Shown here: positions 1 to 8,450 of the stretch, one piece after another
How positions within the stretch are numbered: position 1 is the stretch's first letter
Layout: every line of letters starts with the position of its first letter
From: Bacilli bacterium
GTDB taxonomy: Bacteria > Bacillota_I > Bacilli_A > RF39 > UBA660
Length of the DNA: 33,081 nt
Reading direction: 5' to 3'
Assembly: GCA_017511375.1 (NCBI GenBank)
Contig: JAFWKJ010000018.1
Location: forward strand, 139,115 to 172,195
The notes under the pieces: generated by a model
Told to the model about the DNA's origin: nothing
Database searches by the model: none
Seen by the model: the letters and a program-made list of their open reading frames with translations, nothing else
Translations under genes and position numbers: made by a program

Positions 1-2
1 AA

Positions 3-623
3 GATTTTCAAAAAACAGCTGTTGATTTTACAGATGATTTTGTGATGGCTTGCCATTACTCTGTAGCTTCTCCTGGTTATTTTTATCAGCTTATTAGTAC
101 TTGCTGTAAAGAGCCGCGAGATTACTTAAAACAAGATTATTCTGCTGTGATGAGTTCCATGAAAAGGTTTATGAATAATCATTCATTCAGTTTGAGTGAT
201 CAAAGAACAGTTATGCATATTTTTAAAGAAGAATGGGATTTTATATATCGTGTTCCTCGTAGAGTTAGTTTGTTGTTTGTGAAAAAGAAAAGAGTTATGT
301 CTTTAAATGAGGATAAGTTGAATGAGTATTTAGAAAGTGATAAGTCTTTACTCATGATTGTTGAAAAACTTCTTATGCCTAAATATAATTCTGTAGCAGT
401 AGAAGATTCTATTCGTTATGGGGAATATCAGATTGTTTCTTTAGATAAGTTTTATAAATGTTTTATTCCAGATGATTGCCATTTGGAATCTGAAAAGAGA
501 GTTTCGTTCTCTAGAAGATTATTGAATTCTTATGGAGTTGTTTCTTTCTTCCTTATTGTAGGATCTTTCTTTATTACATTAGGGGTAATTGTAAGTATAA
601 TTATGATTCTTAGGGGGATTTAA
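3..623 (+). CDS. Membrane protein of unknown function, 5' end cut by window
   Basis: The reading frame is open from the window edge, so this is the C-terminal part of a longer protein. The GTG at 42 is probably internal because codons upstream of it (DFQKTAVDFTDDF) continue in frame without a stop. The visible part has a soluble, mixed-charge region with several Cys and Tyr residues. A strongly hydrophobic segment near the C-terminus (about the last 30 residues, VVSFFLIVGSFFITLGVIV) looks like one membrane helix ending four residues before the stop. The gene abuts fmt with no gap: its stop codon is followed directly by the fmt ATG, and the fmt ribosome binding site lies inside its last codons. 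That suggests co-transcription. I do not recognise the family. Confidence 0.6.
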   Translation, partial: DFQKTAVDFTDDFVMACHYSVASPGYFYQLISTCCKEPRDYLKQDYSAVMSSMKRFMNNHSFSLSDQRTVMHIFKEEWDFIYRVPRRVSLLFVKKKRVMSLNEDKLNEYLESDKSLLMIVEKLLMPKYNSVAVEDSIRYGEYQIVSLDKFYKCFIPDDCHLESEKRVSFSRRLLNSYGVVSFFLIVGSFFITLGVIVSIIMILRGI

Positions 624-1556
624 ATGAGAATAGTATTTATGGGAACTCCTGTTTTTGCAGTAAATGTATTACAGGGGTTAATTGATCATTATGAAGAAGA
701 AATTGTAGGAGTGGTAAGCCAACCTGATAAGTTAGTGGGAAGACATCATGTATTAACGCCTACACCTGTGAAACAGTTGGCTATCAAATATGGGATTCCT
801 GTATTACAACCAGAAAAGATTCGTAAAGAATATCAAGCGGTCTTGGATTTAAAGCCAGATATTATTATTACCTGTGCTTATGGACAAATTATTCCTACCG
901 AGATATTAGAGGCTCCTAGACTTGGTTGTATTAATGTGCATGCCTCTCTTCTTCCTAAACTTAGAGGGGGAGCTCCAATTCATAAAGCTATTATCGAGGA
1001 TTATAAAGTTACAGGCGTAACGATTATGTATATGGATGCTACTATGGATACTGGAGATATGATTTCTAAAGTAGAAGTTCCTATTTTAGAAAGTGATGAT
1101 TTAGAAAGTTTGCATGATAAATTGAGTGATGCAGGAACGCAATTACTTTTAGAAACACTTCCAAGTATTATGGATGGTACCAATTCAAGAGAAAAGCAAA
1201 AAGAAGAAGAGGCTACTTTTGCTTATAATATCAAAAGAGAAGAAGAGCATATTGATTTTTCGAAAAGTAGTAGAGAAATATTTAATTTAATTAGAGGGTT
1301 ATGTCCTATTCCTAGTGCTAATGTACTTTTTGATGGATGTGAAATGAAAGTTTATCATAGTATTATTTCTTCACAAAAATATATAGGAAAATGTGGAGAG
1401 ATTGTAGATGTTACGAAACAAGGGATTGTTGTCAAAACAGGAGATGGGGCGATTGTTTTAACAGAAATTAAACCCTTTGGAAAGAAGAGGATGGATGCTT
1501 CTAGTTATGTAAATGGAGTGGGAGCAAAAAATCTTATAGGTAAGGTGTTTCAATAA
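624..1556 (+). CDS. fmt: Methionyl-tRNA formyltransferase
   Basis: Transfers a formyl group from 10-formyltetrahydrofolate to Met-tRNAfMet for translation initiation. The 310-residue length fits the family. The N-terminus MRIVFMGTPVFAV is the typical Rossmann-like start. The signature HASLLPKLRGGAPI lies near residues 106-119, and MDTGD near 141-145 carries the expected catalytic Asp; the Asn and His partners are in INVHASLLP. The C-terminal OB-like domain begins after about residue 205. ATG at 624 is preceded by AGGGGG at a good distance. The stop overlaps the start of the next gene by one base (TAATG), so the two are probably translated together. No def (peptide deformylase) gene is visible beside it. 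Confidence 0.97.
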   Translation: MRIVFMGTPVFAVNVLQGLIDHYEEEIVGVVSQPDKLVGRHHVLTPTPVKQLAIKYGIPVLQPEKIRKEYQAVLDLKPDIIITCAYGQIIPTEILEAPRLGCINVHASLLPKLRGGAPIHKAIIEDYKVTGVTIMYMDATMDTGDMISKVEVPILESDDLESLHDKLSDAGTQLLLETLPSIMDGTNSREKQKEEEATFAYNIKREEEHIDFSKSSREIFNLIRGLCPIPSANVLFDGCEMKVYHSIISSQKYIGKCGEIVDVTKQGIVVKTGDGAIVLTEIKPFGKKRMDASSYVNGVGAKNLIGKVFQ

Positions 1557-2257
1557 TGAAAAATTTTCTAAACAATATAAGAGATACTTTGAATGATAGT
1601 GAGAATCCAAATAAGAAGATGTATTATTTCTTTGGGTTTTATACACTATTCTTTTCTATATTGATTTTAGTGATTTTCTTTGGGGGAGATAAAGATTATC
1701 TTTATCAAGAATATGAAGGGATTAATGATTCTCTTTATCGAGGTGAATTAAGTAAGAATTGTGTTTTTGATTATAAAGTAACTATTGATGGTGTTTTGCA
1801 TGATTATTATGGAAAGAGAAATCAAGGTGTAGAGAGTTTTAAGTATAATAATTTAGATTATTATTATGATCAAGGAGAATTTTTTGTTCATAAAGATTTA
1901 TGGGTAAAAAGTGATAATCCTTATCAGTTTTATGAGTTATTAAAAGATGAAAATATTTCTTCTATCTTACAACAGGCGACTTTGGATTCTGAAATAGAAG
2001 AAGATTCTAAAATGGTGTATCATTTTTTGATTTCTAGTAATACATTGAATCAATTTCTATATCAAGAGAATACAGATTATGATGAAGAGGCAGATAAGAT
2101 AGATGTGGTTGTTGATTCTTCGAATCATATTGAAAAAATTAGTTATGAATTAAATCATTTCTGTTTGCATAGAGAGAATTGTCAGAATACTTTAATGATT
2201 GAAATGAATTTTGAAATGTTTGATAGTGTAAAAGAAATAGATAATCCTATAGAGTAG
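1556..2257 (+). CDS. Single-pass membrane protein of unknown function
   Basis: A 233-residue protein with a short cytoplasmic N-terminus, one hydrophobic segment at about residues 22-43 (YYFFGFYTLFFSILILVIFF), and an acidic, Tyr- and Asn-rich region that is probably extracytoplasmic. Cys residues occur in NCVFDYK and in FCLHRENC near the C-terminus, so a disulphide outside the cell is possible. The layout (membrane anchor plus a roughly 190-residue outer domain with a YYDQGEFFVHKDLW-like segment) is typical of poorly described surface proteins of low-GC Bacillota. It sits between fmt and rlmN with minimal spacing, so it is co-transcribed with core translation genes. No function can be assigned. 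Confidence 0.75.
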   Translation: MKNFLNNIRDTLNDSENPNKKMYYFFGFYTLFFSILILVIFFGGDKDYLYQEYEGINDSLYRGELSKNCVFDYKVTIDGVLHDYYGKRNQGVESFKYNNLDYYYDQGEFFVHKDLWVKSDNPYQFYELLKDENISSILQQATLDSEIEEDSKMVYHFLISSNTLNQFLYQENTDYDEEADKIDVVVDSSNHIEKISYELNHFCLHRENCQNTLMIEMNFEMFDSVKEIDNPIE

Positions 2258-2296
2258 ATTATCTTTTTGTCATTTTTAGGAATGGATGTGAAGAAC

Positions 2297-3319
2297 ATGA
2301 ATAGTATTTATAATTATACATTGGAAGAGTTAGAACAATACTTTTTAGAGCATGATTCTAAAAAGTTTCATGCTCTTCAATTGTTTTTGTGGTTATATGA
2401 TAAGAGGGTAGAGTCTTTTGATGAAATGAGTAATATTAAAAAAGAAATGATAGAATCTCTTAAGAAGGATTTTTCGATTGAAAGACTTAAAATTGTGGAT
2501 GTTCAAGAAGATAAAGATGTTTGTAAATATTTGTTTGAATTAGCGGATGGAGAACATATTGAAGCAGTTCTTATGAGACATGATTATGGAAATAGTATTT
2601 GTGTGTCTAGTCAAGTTGGTTGCAATATGGGATGTAAGTTTTGTGAGTCTGGAAGACGAAAAAGAGTTCGTAATCTAGAAACGCATGAAATGCTTTTACA
2701 AATTCTAATGATTGAAAAGTTATTAAGAGAAAGAATTAGCCATGTTGTTGTGATGGGAATTGGAGAGCCTTTTGATAATTATGATAATTTAATTAAGTTT
2801 TTTCAGATTATTAATCATCCAAAAGGATTAGCTATTGGGGCAAGACATATTACGGTAAGTACATGTGGAATTGTTCCTAAAATATTAGAGTTTAGTGATT
2901 TTCCACTACAAATTAACTTAGCCATTAGTTTGCATGCTCCTAATAATGAGATTCGTAATCAGATTATGCCAATTAATAAAGTCTATCCGATTGGGCAAAT
3001 CATGGAGGCTTTAAAAATCTATTTAATTAAGACAAATAGAAGGGTTACTTTTGAATATATTTTATTAAAAGATATCAATGATTCAGAAGCATGTGCTTTG
3101 GAACTTTCGGAGTTAGTCAAAGATATGAATTGTTATATTAATCTAATTCCTTATAATGAAACAAATAATTTAGATTTTCAACGCTCAAATACTATTCAAA
3201 TTATGACGTTTTATGATATACTTAAAAGGAATAGTATTAATGTGACAATAAGAAGAGAGTTCGGTGGTAATATTAGTGCCGCTTGTGGACAGCTTAGAAG
3301 TAAGAAGGAGGAGTTATGA
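2297..3319 (+). CDS. rlmN: Dual-specificity 23S rRNA/tRNA adenine-C2 methyltransferase (radical SAM)
   Basis: RlmN methylates C2 of A2503 in 23S rRNA and of A37 in some tRNAs. The radical SAM cluster motif CNMGCKFC is at about residues 109-116, MGIGEPFDN follows near residue 150, and the C-terminal AACGQL holds the methyl-carrying Cys (about residue 330). The N-terminal helical domain is present (SIYNYTLEELEQYF, FLWLYDKRV). In-frame starts also exist at TTG 2267 and ATG 2282. I chose 2297 because the family's conserved N-terminus begins immediately after it, but ribosome binding sites are weak for all three. The segment after the cluster reads ESGRRKRVRNL rather than the usual ASTxxGxxRNL. 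The 3' end overlaps prpC by an ATGA junction. Confidence 0.92.
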   Translation: MNSIYNYTLEELEQYFLEHDSKKFHALQLFLWLYDKRVESFDEMSNIKKEMIESLKKDFSIERLKIVDVQEDKDVCKYLFELADGEHIEAVLMRHDYGNSICVSSQVGCNMGCKFCESGRRKRVRNLETHEMLLQILMIEKLLRERISHVVVMGIGEPFDNYDNLIKFFQIINHPKGLAIGARHITVSTCGIVPKILEFSDFPLQINLAISLHAPNNEIRNQIMPINKVYPIGQIMEALKIYLIKTNRRVTFEYILLKDINDSEACALELSELVKDMNCYINLIPYNETNNLDFQRSNTIQIMTFYDILKRNSINVTIRREFGGNISAACGQLRSKKEEL

Positions 3320-4062
3320 AAACGTTTTATTTAACGGACGCAGGAAAAGTGCGAACTCATAATGAGGATAGCGTTACAATTGTCCGAAATGACGAAAATG
3401 ATTATTTAATGGCCATCGCAGATGGAATGGGAGGCCATTCCGCTGGGGAAGTTGCCAGTAGTATTGCTATCGGTTATTTAGGAAAACACTTTCAAGAGTC
3501 ATTCCACCATATGACAAAGGTAGATGCGGTTAATTGGATACGTGATGCTGTGAATGAAATCAATCATCTTATATTTCAACATGAAAGTACACATCCTGAG
3601 AGTAAAGGAATGGGAACAACTCTTGTTATGGCAGTACTTACAAGTGATTTCTTGTTATTCGGTAATGTAGGAGATTCTAGTGGTTTTGTTATGAAAGATC
3701 AAAATCTACATAAAGTTACTTATGATCATACATTAGTGAATTTACTTGTTAGTGCAGGGGAATTAACCAAAGAAGAAGCAAGTGTTCATCCAAAGAAAAA
3801 TGTTTTGATGAAAGCCTTGGGTGCATCGCAAGAAGTAGATGTAGATATTTTTGATTGTGATATGGATATTTCTGAGATTTTGCTTTCTAGTGATGGATTA
3901 ACAGGAATGCTTGATCGTGGAGGAATTGAAAAAGTATTACTTGGAGAAGGAACGGTTGAAGAAAAAGTTCAAAAATTAGTGAAAAAAGCTAATAATAGGG
4001 GTGGAACAGATAATATTTCGGTTGCTTATTTAGTTCGAACTAAAGAAGGTGAAGACGAGTGA
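3316..4062 (+). CDS. prpC: PP2C-family Ser/Thr protein phosphatase
   Basis: A 248-residue metal-dependent phosphatase that removes phosphate from PrkC and its substrates. Visible PP2C motifs in order are TDAGKVRTHNEDS (residues 6-18), ADGMGGHSAGEVAS with the metal-binding Asp, GNVGDSSGF, SSDGLTGML, and GGTDNISV near the C-terminus with the last metal-binding Asp. No membrane segment is seen, so it acts in the cytoplasm. The start overlaps the rlmN stop (ATGA), has a strong GGAGG site, and the stop overlaps the prkC start. The order rlmN-prpC-prkC-rsgA-rpe matches the conserved block in Bacillus and relatives. Confidence 0.96.
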   Translation: MKTFYLTDAGKVRTHNEDSVTIVRNDENDYLMAIADGMGGHSAGEVASSIAIGYLGKHFQESFHHMTKVDAVNWIRDAVNEINHLIFQHESTHPESKGMGTTLVMAVLTSDFLLFGNVGDSSGFVMKDQNLHKVTYDHTLVNLLVSAGELTKEEASVHPKKNVLMKALGASQEVDVDIFDCDMDISEILLSSDGLTGMLDRGGIEKVLLGEGTVEEKVQKLVKKANNRGGTDNISVAYLVRTKEGEDE

Positions 4063-5867
4063 TAACAAAGGGGCAAAAAATAAATGATCGTTATGAAATC
4101 ATACGATCAATTGGTGAAGGTGGTATGGCAAATGTCTTTCTAGGGTATGATACTATTCTAGATAGAAATGTTGCTATTAAAGTCTTACGTGGAGACTTAT
4201 CAAATGATGAAAAATTTGTTAGACGTTTTCAAAGAGAAGCATTATCTGCCTCAAGTCTTGCACATCCTAATATCGTAGAAATGTATGATGTTGGAGAAGA
4301 TGATGGAACATATTACATTGTGATGGAATATGTAGAAGGCAAGACATTAAAACAATTATTAAAGAAGCGTGGAACTCTTACTTTGAGTGAAGCGATTGAT
4401 ATTATGAGTCAATTAACTGATGGTATGGCTCATGCTCATGATTCTTATATTATTCATAGAGATTTAAAACCTCAAAATATTATGATTAAAGATGATGGGC
4501 AAATCAAAATTACAGATTTTGGTATTGCGATGGCATTAAATGCTACCCAATTAACACAAACGAATTCTGTTATGGGATCTGTACATTATTTACCTCCTGA
4601 ACAAGCTAGTGGTAAAGGATGTACTATTAAAAGTGATATCTATTCTATGGGAATTATTTTCTATGAACTTTTATCTGGATCTTTACCATTTAGAGGAGAA
4701 AATGCCGTAGAGATTGCTTTAAAACATATGAGGGAACCACTTCCTAGTTTAAGAGATGAACATCCGGAAATACCTCAGAGTATTGAAAATATTATTCGTA
4801 AAGCAACCGCAAAGAACCCAAAGAATCGTTATGAGTCTGCTAGAGCTATGCATGAGGATTTATTAACAGCTTTAAATGATGAAAGAATGAATGAGGAACC
4901 TTACCAGTATAAATATCCAGAAAATGAAAATGAAGGAAGAAAGAAAAGTGCTAGTAAGGAAGCTAAGGAAGTAAAGAATAATCTTGAAAATACAATTGAT
5001 GAGGATTTTAAAGATGAATTTACGGATGAAATTAAGGGTAAGGGAGAAACAGGAGAAATAGAAGAGTTATTAACAGAAGAAGAAGAAAAGGATGAAAAAT
5101 TCACAAAATCTGTGAAAATAGCTATTTTGATTTTATCTGTTATCTTTATTATTTCTTTGTTTATTCCTATTTATATCTTCTTGATTTATCCTAAAATTTC
5201 TAGTACGAAATCTGCTATGGTACCAGATTGTGAAAACAAAAAGGTTAGTGTATGTGAAAAATTATTACAAGATGCAGGTTTTGAAGTAGCAACTAAAATT
5301 GAAAATATAGAATCTTCTGTTGTTAAAAAGAATTTGGTTGTTAAAACAGATCCTGAAGCAGGACGTAGTATTAAACAAGGAACTACGATTACGATTTATA
5401 AATCTATTGGAGAAGAAGTTGTGATTGTAGAAGATTATACAGGAAGAAATGCAACAGAGATTAAAGAAATGTTAGAAGCCAAAGAAATTGAAGTTACGAT
5501 TCGTAAGAAAGATCCTGAAGATGAATCTAAAAAATATGAAGATGATGAAATCATTGATCAAAGTATTGCCAAAGGTAGTGAGTTAAAGAAAGGGGAAAGT
5601 ATCATTCTTTATGTAGCTAATAATGAAGAAAAATTCCCTGACTTTGTAGCAGAAGGATATACCCTTGATGATGTAAAAGCTTATTGTGATGAGAATGAAC
5701 TTAACTGTACTTATACCGAAGAAGAGACGGAAGTATTTGCAGAAGGAAAGATTGTATATCAATCTAGAAAAGCTGATACTGTAGTTGCCAAGGGATCTAA
5801 TTTAACGGTTCGTTATGCCGTAAAACCAAAACCAAAAGAAACAGATGATTCAGAGGATGATGAATAA
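4059..5867 (+). CDS. prkC: Ser/Thr protein kinase with PASTA domains
   Basis: A 602-residue membrane kinase. The N-terminal kinase domain (about residues 10-270) shows the glycine loop GEGGMANVF, catalytic Lys in AIKVLR, HRDLKPQN and DFG. A highly charged linker (about 280-345) precedes one membrane helix (about 350-375). Three extracellular PASTA repeats follow (about 384-450, 455-522, 525-592), which in the family sense muropeptides or lipid II. The start is GTG at 4059, overlapping the prpC stop; no ATG is better placed. In Bacillus subtilis PrkC promotes germination in response to muropeptides. The presence of spoVA genes in this window makes that role plausible here, but this is inference. 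Cys in PASTA1 (two) and PASTA3 (two) could form disulphides. Confidence 0.96.
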   Translation: MITKGQKINDRYEIIRSIGEGGMANVFLGYDTILDRNVAIKVLRGDLSNDEKFVRRFQREALSASSLAHPNIVEMYDVGEDDGTYYIVMEYVEGKTLKQLLKKRGTLTLSEAIDIMSQLTDGMAHAHDSYIIHRDLKPQNIMIKDDGQIKITDFGIAMALNATQLTQTNSVMGSVHYLPPEQASGKGCTIKSDIYSMGIIFYELLSGSLPFRGENAVEIALKHMREPLPSLRDEHPEIPQSIENIIRKATAKNPKNRYESARAMHEDLLTALNDERMNEEPYQYKYPENENEGRKKSASKEAKEVKNNLENTIDEDFKDEFTDEIKGKGETGEIEELLTEEEEKDEKFTKSVKIAILILSVIFIISLFIPIYIFLIYPKISSTKSAMVPDCENKKVSVCEKLLQDAGFEVATKIENIESSVVKKNLVVKTDPEAGRSIKQGTTITIYKSIGEEVVIVEDYTGRNATEIKEMLEAKEIEVTIRKKDPEDESKKYEDDEIIDQSIAKGSELKKGESIILYVANNEEKFPDFVAEGYTLDDVKAYCDENELNCTYTEEETEVFAEGKIVYQSRKADTVVAKGSNLTVRYAVKPKPKETDDSEDDE

Positions 5868-5885
5868 TAATTGATAGGGGGAACT

Positions 5886-6725
5886 ATGAAGGGACAAATT
5901 GTTAAAATAAGTAGTGATTTACATTTTGTTAGCTTCGAAGGTGAGATTTATCCTTGTAAATGTAGAGGTGTATTTAGGAAAGAACATATACTTCCTGTAG
6001 TAGGAGATTATGTTCTTTTCCATAAGGATAAAAAACTAATTGAAGAAGTATTACCAAGAAAAAATGTGTTTCAAAGACCAAAAGTAAGTAATATTGATCA
6101 AGCTTTTTTAATTACGAGTTTGAAATTACCTGACTTTTCGTTAAATTTATTGGACAAATTTATTGTTTTGATGGAGATTCATCATGTGAAGCCTATTATT
6201 TGTATTACGAAGGGAGACTTGATGGATTCTGAGGCTTTAATAGAATATGATCAAATCCTTGATTATTATCGTAAGATAGGATACGATGTCCTATACAATC
6301 ATGAAGTGGATAAAATTAAAGCAATGCTTTCTCATAAAACAAGTGTTTTTACAGGGCAAACAGGAGCAGGAAAGAGTACACTTTTAAATCGTTTAAATCC
6401 TGATTGGGATTTAGAAGTAGGAGAGGTGTCTTTGGCGCTAGGGAGAGGAAAACATACGACAAGAGTGGTAGAGTTGTTTGAATTTGCTGGTGGAAAAGTA
6501 ATGGATACTCCTGGTTTTTCTTCTTTAGAATTATCGAATTATAAAAAAGAAGATATTAGGGATGCCTTTGTTGAATTTAAGAATTTTCCTTGTCAGTATC
6601 CTGATTGTATGCATACGAAAGAAGAAGAATGTGTTGTGAAAAAGGAAGTTTTAAGGAATCATATATTAGAGAGTCGTTATCTCAATTATTTAAATTTTAT
6701 AGGAGAGGATAATCATGAAAATTAG
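5886..6725 (+). CDS. rsgA: Small-ribosomal-subunit biogenesis GTPase RsgA
   Basis: A circularly permuted GTPase that helps mature the 30S subunit. After an N-terminal OB fold, the motifs occur in permuted order: ITKGDL (G4, near residue 106), GQTGAGKST (G1, near 157), and DTPGFSS (G3, near 208). The C-terminal zinc site is CQYPDCMH followed by ECVVK (about residues 236-252). ATG at 5886 is chosen over the in-frame TTG at 5871 because AGGGGG lies just upstream of the ATG. The length of 279 residues is close to the family norm. The 3' end overlaps rpe by 11 bases. The next gene usually found after rpe in this cluster, thiN, is missing. Confidence 0.96.
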   Translation: MKGQIVKISSDLHFVSFEGEIYPCKCRGVFRKEHILPVVGDYVLFHKDKKLIEEVLPRKNVFQRPKVSNIDQAFLITSLKLPDFSLNLLDKFIVLMEIHHVKPIICITKGDLMDSEALIEYDQILDYYRKIGYDVLYNHEVDKIKAMLSHKTSVFTGQTGAGKSTLLNRLNPDWDLEVGEVSLALGRGKHTTRVVELFEFAGGKVMDTPGFSSLELSNYKKEDIRDAFVEFKNFPCQYPDCMHTKEEECVVKKEVLRNHILESRYLNYLNFIGEDNHEN

Positions 6726-7341
6726 TGCTTCTTTTTTAAGTAGTAAAGATATACCAAAAGATTTAGTCAAATTGAATGATACAGATGTGGATTTTATTCA
6801 TTTGGATTTTATGGATGGTAAATTTGTACCTAATAAGACCCTTCCTTTTAGTGAAATGAAACATATTGGAGAATATACTTCTAAACGATTAGATATTCAT
6901 TTAATGGTGAAAGAACCATCTAAATATATACCGATGTTTGCGGAATTAAACGCAGAATATATTACCTTTCATGTAGAAGTAGATGAAGATATTTTAGAGG
7001 ATTTGCAACTTATTCATTCTTATTCAATAGGGGCAGGACTAGCTATTAAGCCAGATACCAAAGTATCTAGTTTAGTTCCTTATCTTCCTTATGTGGATCA
7101 AATTCTTGTAATGAGTGTGGAACCAGGAATGGGAGGTCAGGCTTTTATTCCAGAATCCGAAAATAAAATAAAGGAAGTTCGCGCTTTGCTTGATTCTTAT
7201 CATGTGAAAGCAGTCGTTAATGTAGATGGGGGAATAACAGATGAGACTATCTCCCTATGTAGGGAGGCAGATATGGTTGTTTCTGGAAGTTATATTGTGA
7301 AGAGTGATGACTTTCAGAAAAAAATATCTAGTTTAAGATAA
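6715..7341 (+). CDS. rpe: Ribulose-phosphate 3-epimerase
   Basis: Interconverts ribulose 5-phosphate and xylulose 5-phosphate in the pentose phosphate pathway. The TIM-barrel motifs are in order: FIHLDFMDGKFVPN with metal-binding His and Asp, LDIHLMVKEP, FHVE, VMSVEPGMGGQAF at the phosphate site, and VNVDGGI with the second catalytic Asp. At 208 residues it is slightly shorter than the common 215-225. The N-terminal strand reads ISASFLSSKD where most relatives have IAPSILSAD, so the family Ser is shifted. The ATG lies inside the end of rsgA, with AGGAGAGG upstream. Confidence 0.94.
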   Translation: MKISASFLSSKDIPKDLVKLNDTDVDFIHLDFMDGKFVPNKTLPFSEMKHIGEYTSKRLDIHLMVKEPSKYIPMFAELNAEYITFHVEVDEDILEDLQLIHSYSIGAGLAIKPDTKVSSLVPYLPYVDQILVMSVEPGMGGQAFIPESENKIKEVRALLDSYHVKAVVNVDGGITDETISLCREADMVVSGSYIVKSDDFQKKISSLR

Positions 7342-7348
7342 AAAACTA

Positions 7349-7357
7349 TGTTATAAT
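7349..7357 (+). promoter_or_regulatory. Extended -10 promoter for the Pro/Glu-rich membrane protein
   Basis: TGTTATAAT matches the TGnTATAAT extended -10 exactly. It lies about 25 bases before the GTG start at 7383, and AGGAG follows at 7370-7374. No good -35 is visible, as expected for this promoter class. Confidence 0.65.
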
Positions 7358-7382
7358 CATAGGTAGAATAGGAGTTGGTAGT

Positions 7383-8426
7383 GTGAATAATGAAAATGCT
7401 AATTTAGAACCAGTTCAAGAGAATGTAGGAATTCCTGAGGTGGGAGCTACGAATCCAGCAACGGATGCGCCTTCTTTTCAAACAATTGATCCTACAGCTG
7501 ACTTTCAAACAATTGATCCTACTGCCACAGAGGCAACGGTCCCTATTAGTGAGCCTGCACCTGTCGTAGAGGAAGCTGTTCCTGCCACTTCTATGGAAGA
7601 GGCACCTAAAGCGGAAGAACCAGCTCCTTTGGAAGCGACTGTACCGGTTGCGGAAAGCACAACGTCTGCTGAAGATACAGGGGCACCAACTAGTCCTGCT
7701 GTTGTGCAAGGACCAAGGGCTAATCCTGTAGATATGTCATCCTTTGAAGCTGATAAAGCACGTTATAATCCTGTTACTGGGGAAGAGATGGATGTTAATT
7801 CCTTAGTAAATGGTGGGGATGGAAAAATTGATCCGGATGCTATTAATAATGAAGAAAAACTTAAAACTGTTGAAGTAGAATATAAACCTTCTGGAAAAGG
7901 AAATACCGTTTTAATGATCTTCTTCTTTATTGGTTTGATTTTATTTGTTGTTTTCCTTCCAGATATAACGGAAATGATCGCTTTGCGTAGGGCAGGAGAT
8001 ACAGGACCTAAAGAAATCTTATCAGGAACTATGACTTGTAAATTGGATTCTAATACAGTGAATCTTGATCGTAGTATTACTCGTAAGTTTGAATTTACGG
8101 ATAAAAAGCTTCAAAAAGCAAAATTCGTTACCATTACTCGTGGAGATCCAACATTAGACGAAGAGGCATTAGATGCCTTTAATGAGCAATGTACTAAAAT
8201 TCGTGATAATGTTGAAAGCCTTGAGGGAATTGAAGTAAGTTGTGATTATAAAGAAGGAAAATTAACAGAAAGTGAAACCTTTACTTATTCTGTTTATGAT
8301 CTAGAAAACGTTAGTGCTGCTTATACGGAAGCAGGAGGAAGTGTTCTGGAGTTTGAATATGAAGAAGATATTGATAAAGTCATGAAACTTATGTTACAAG
8401 GTGGATTTGATTGTGTTAAAAAATAA
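7383..8426 (+). CDS. Single-pass membrane protein with Pro/Ala/Glu-rich N-terminal tail
   Basis: A 347-residue protein in three parts. Residues 1-110 are low complexity, rich in Pro, Ala, Glu and Thr, and include a direct repeat FQTIDPTA (about residues 32-39 and 42-49). Residues about 110-170 are charged, then comes one membrane helix (about 177-197, VLMIFFFIGLILFVVFL). The C-terminal 145 residues form a probable outer domain beginning SGTMTCKLDS. That domain (tyrosine- and acid-rich with VSCDYKEGKLTESETFTYS) loosely resembles the YehR/DUF1307 lipoprotein fold, but I am not sure. The GTG start fits AGGAG at 7370-7374. It has its own promoter and a hairpin terminator, so it is a separate transcription unit after rpe. 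Confidence 0.75.
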   Translation: MNNENANLEPVQENVGIPEVGATNPATDAPSFQTIDPTADFQTIDPTATEATVPISEPAPVVEEAVPATSMEEAPKAEEPAPLEATVPVAESTTSAEDTGAPTSPAVVQGPRANPVDMSSFEADKARYNPVTGEEMDVNSLVNGGDGKIDPDAINNEEKLKTVEVEYKPSGKGNTVLMIFFFIGLILFVVFLPDITEMIALRRAGDTGPKEILSGTMTCKLDSNTVNLDRSITRKFEFTDKKLQKAKFVTITRGDPTLDEEALDAFNEQCTKIRDNVESLEGIEVSCDYKEGKLTESETFTYSVYDLENVSAAYTEAGGSVLEFEYEEDIDKVMKLMLQGGFDCVKK

Positions 8427-8450
8427 AAGAAGACTCAGTCTTCTTTTTAT
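8426..8450. terminator. Bidirectional intrinsic terminator between convergent genes
   Basis: Arms AAAGAAGA (8426-8433) and TCTTCTTT (8439-8446) enclose a 5-nt loop, with T-runs on both strands. It separates the forward membrane protein gene from the reverse gene ending at 8447. Confidence 0.85.

Noticed and set aside
2297-3319. Cfr-type antibiotic-resistance methyltransferase
   Set aside because: The genomic position (before prpC-prkC) and the overall sequence fit housekeeping RlmN; the altered post-cluster segment alone does not indicate Cfr.
7404-7709. Arg/Cys-rich reverse-strand frame inside the 7383 gene
   Set aside because: It is an antisense shadow of a low-complexity coding region, with no ribosome binding site and no family resemblance.
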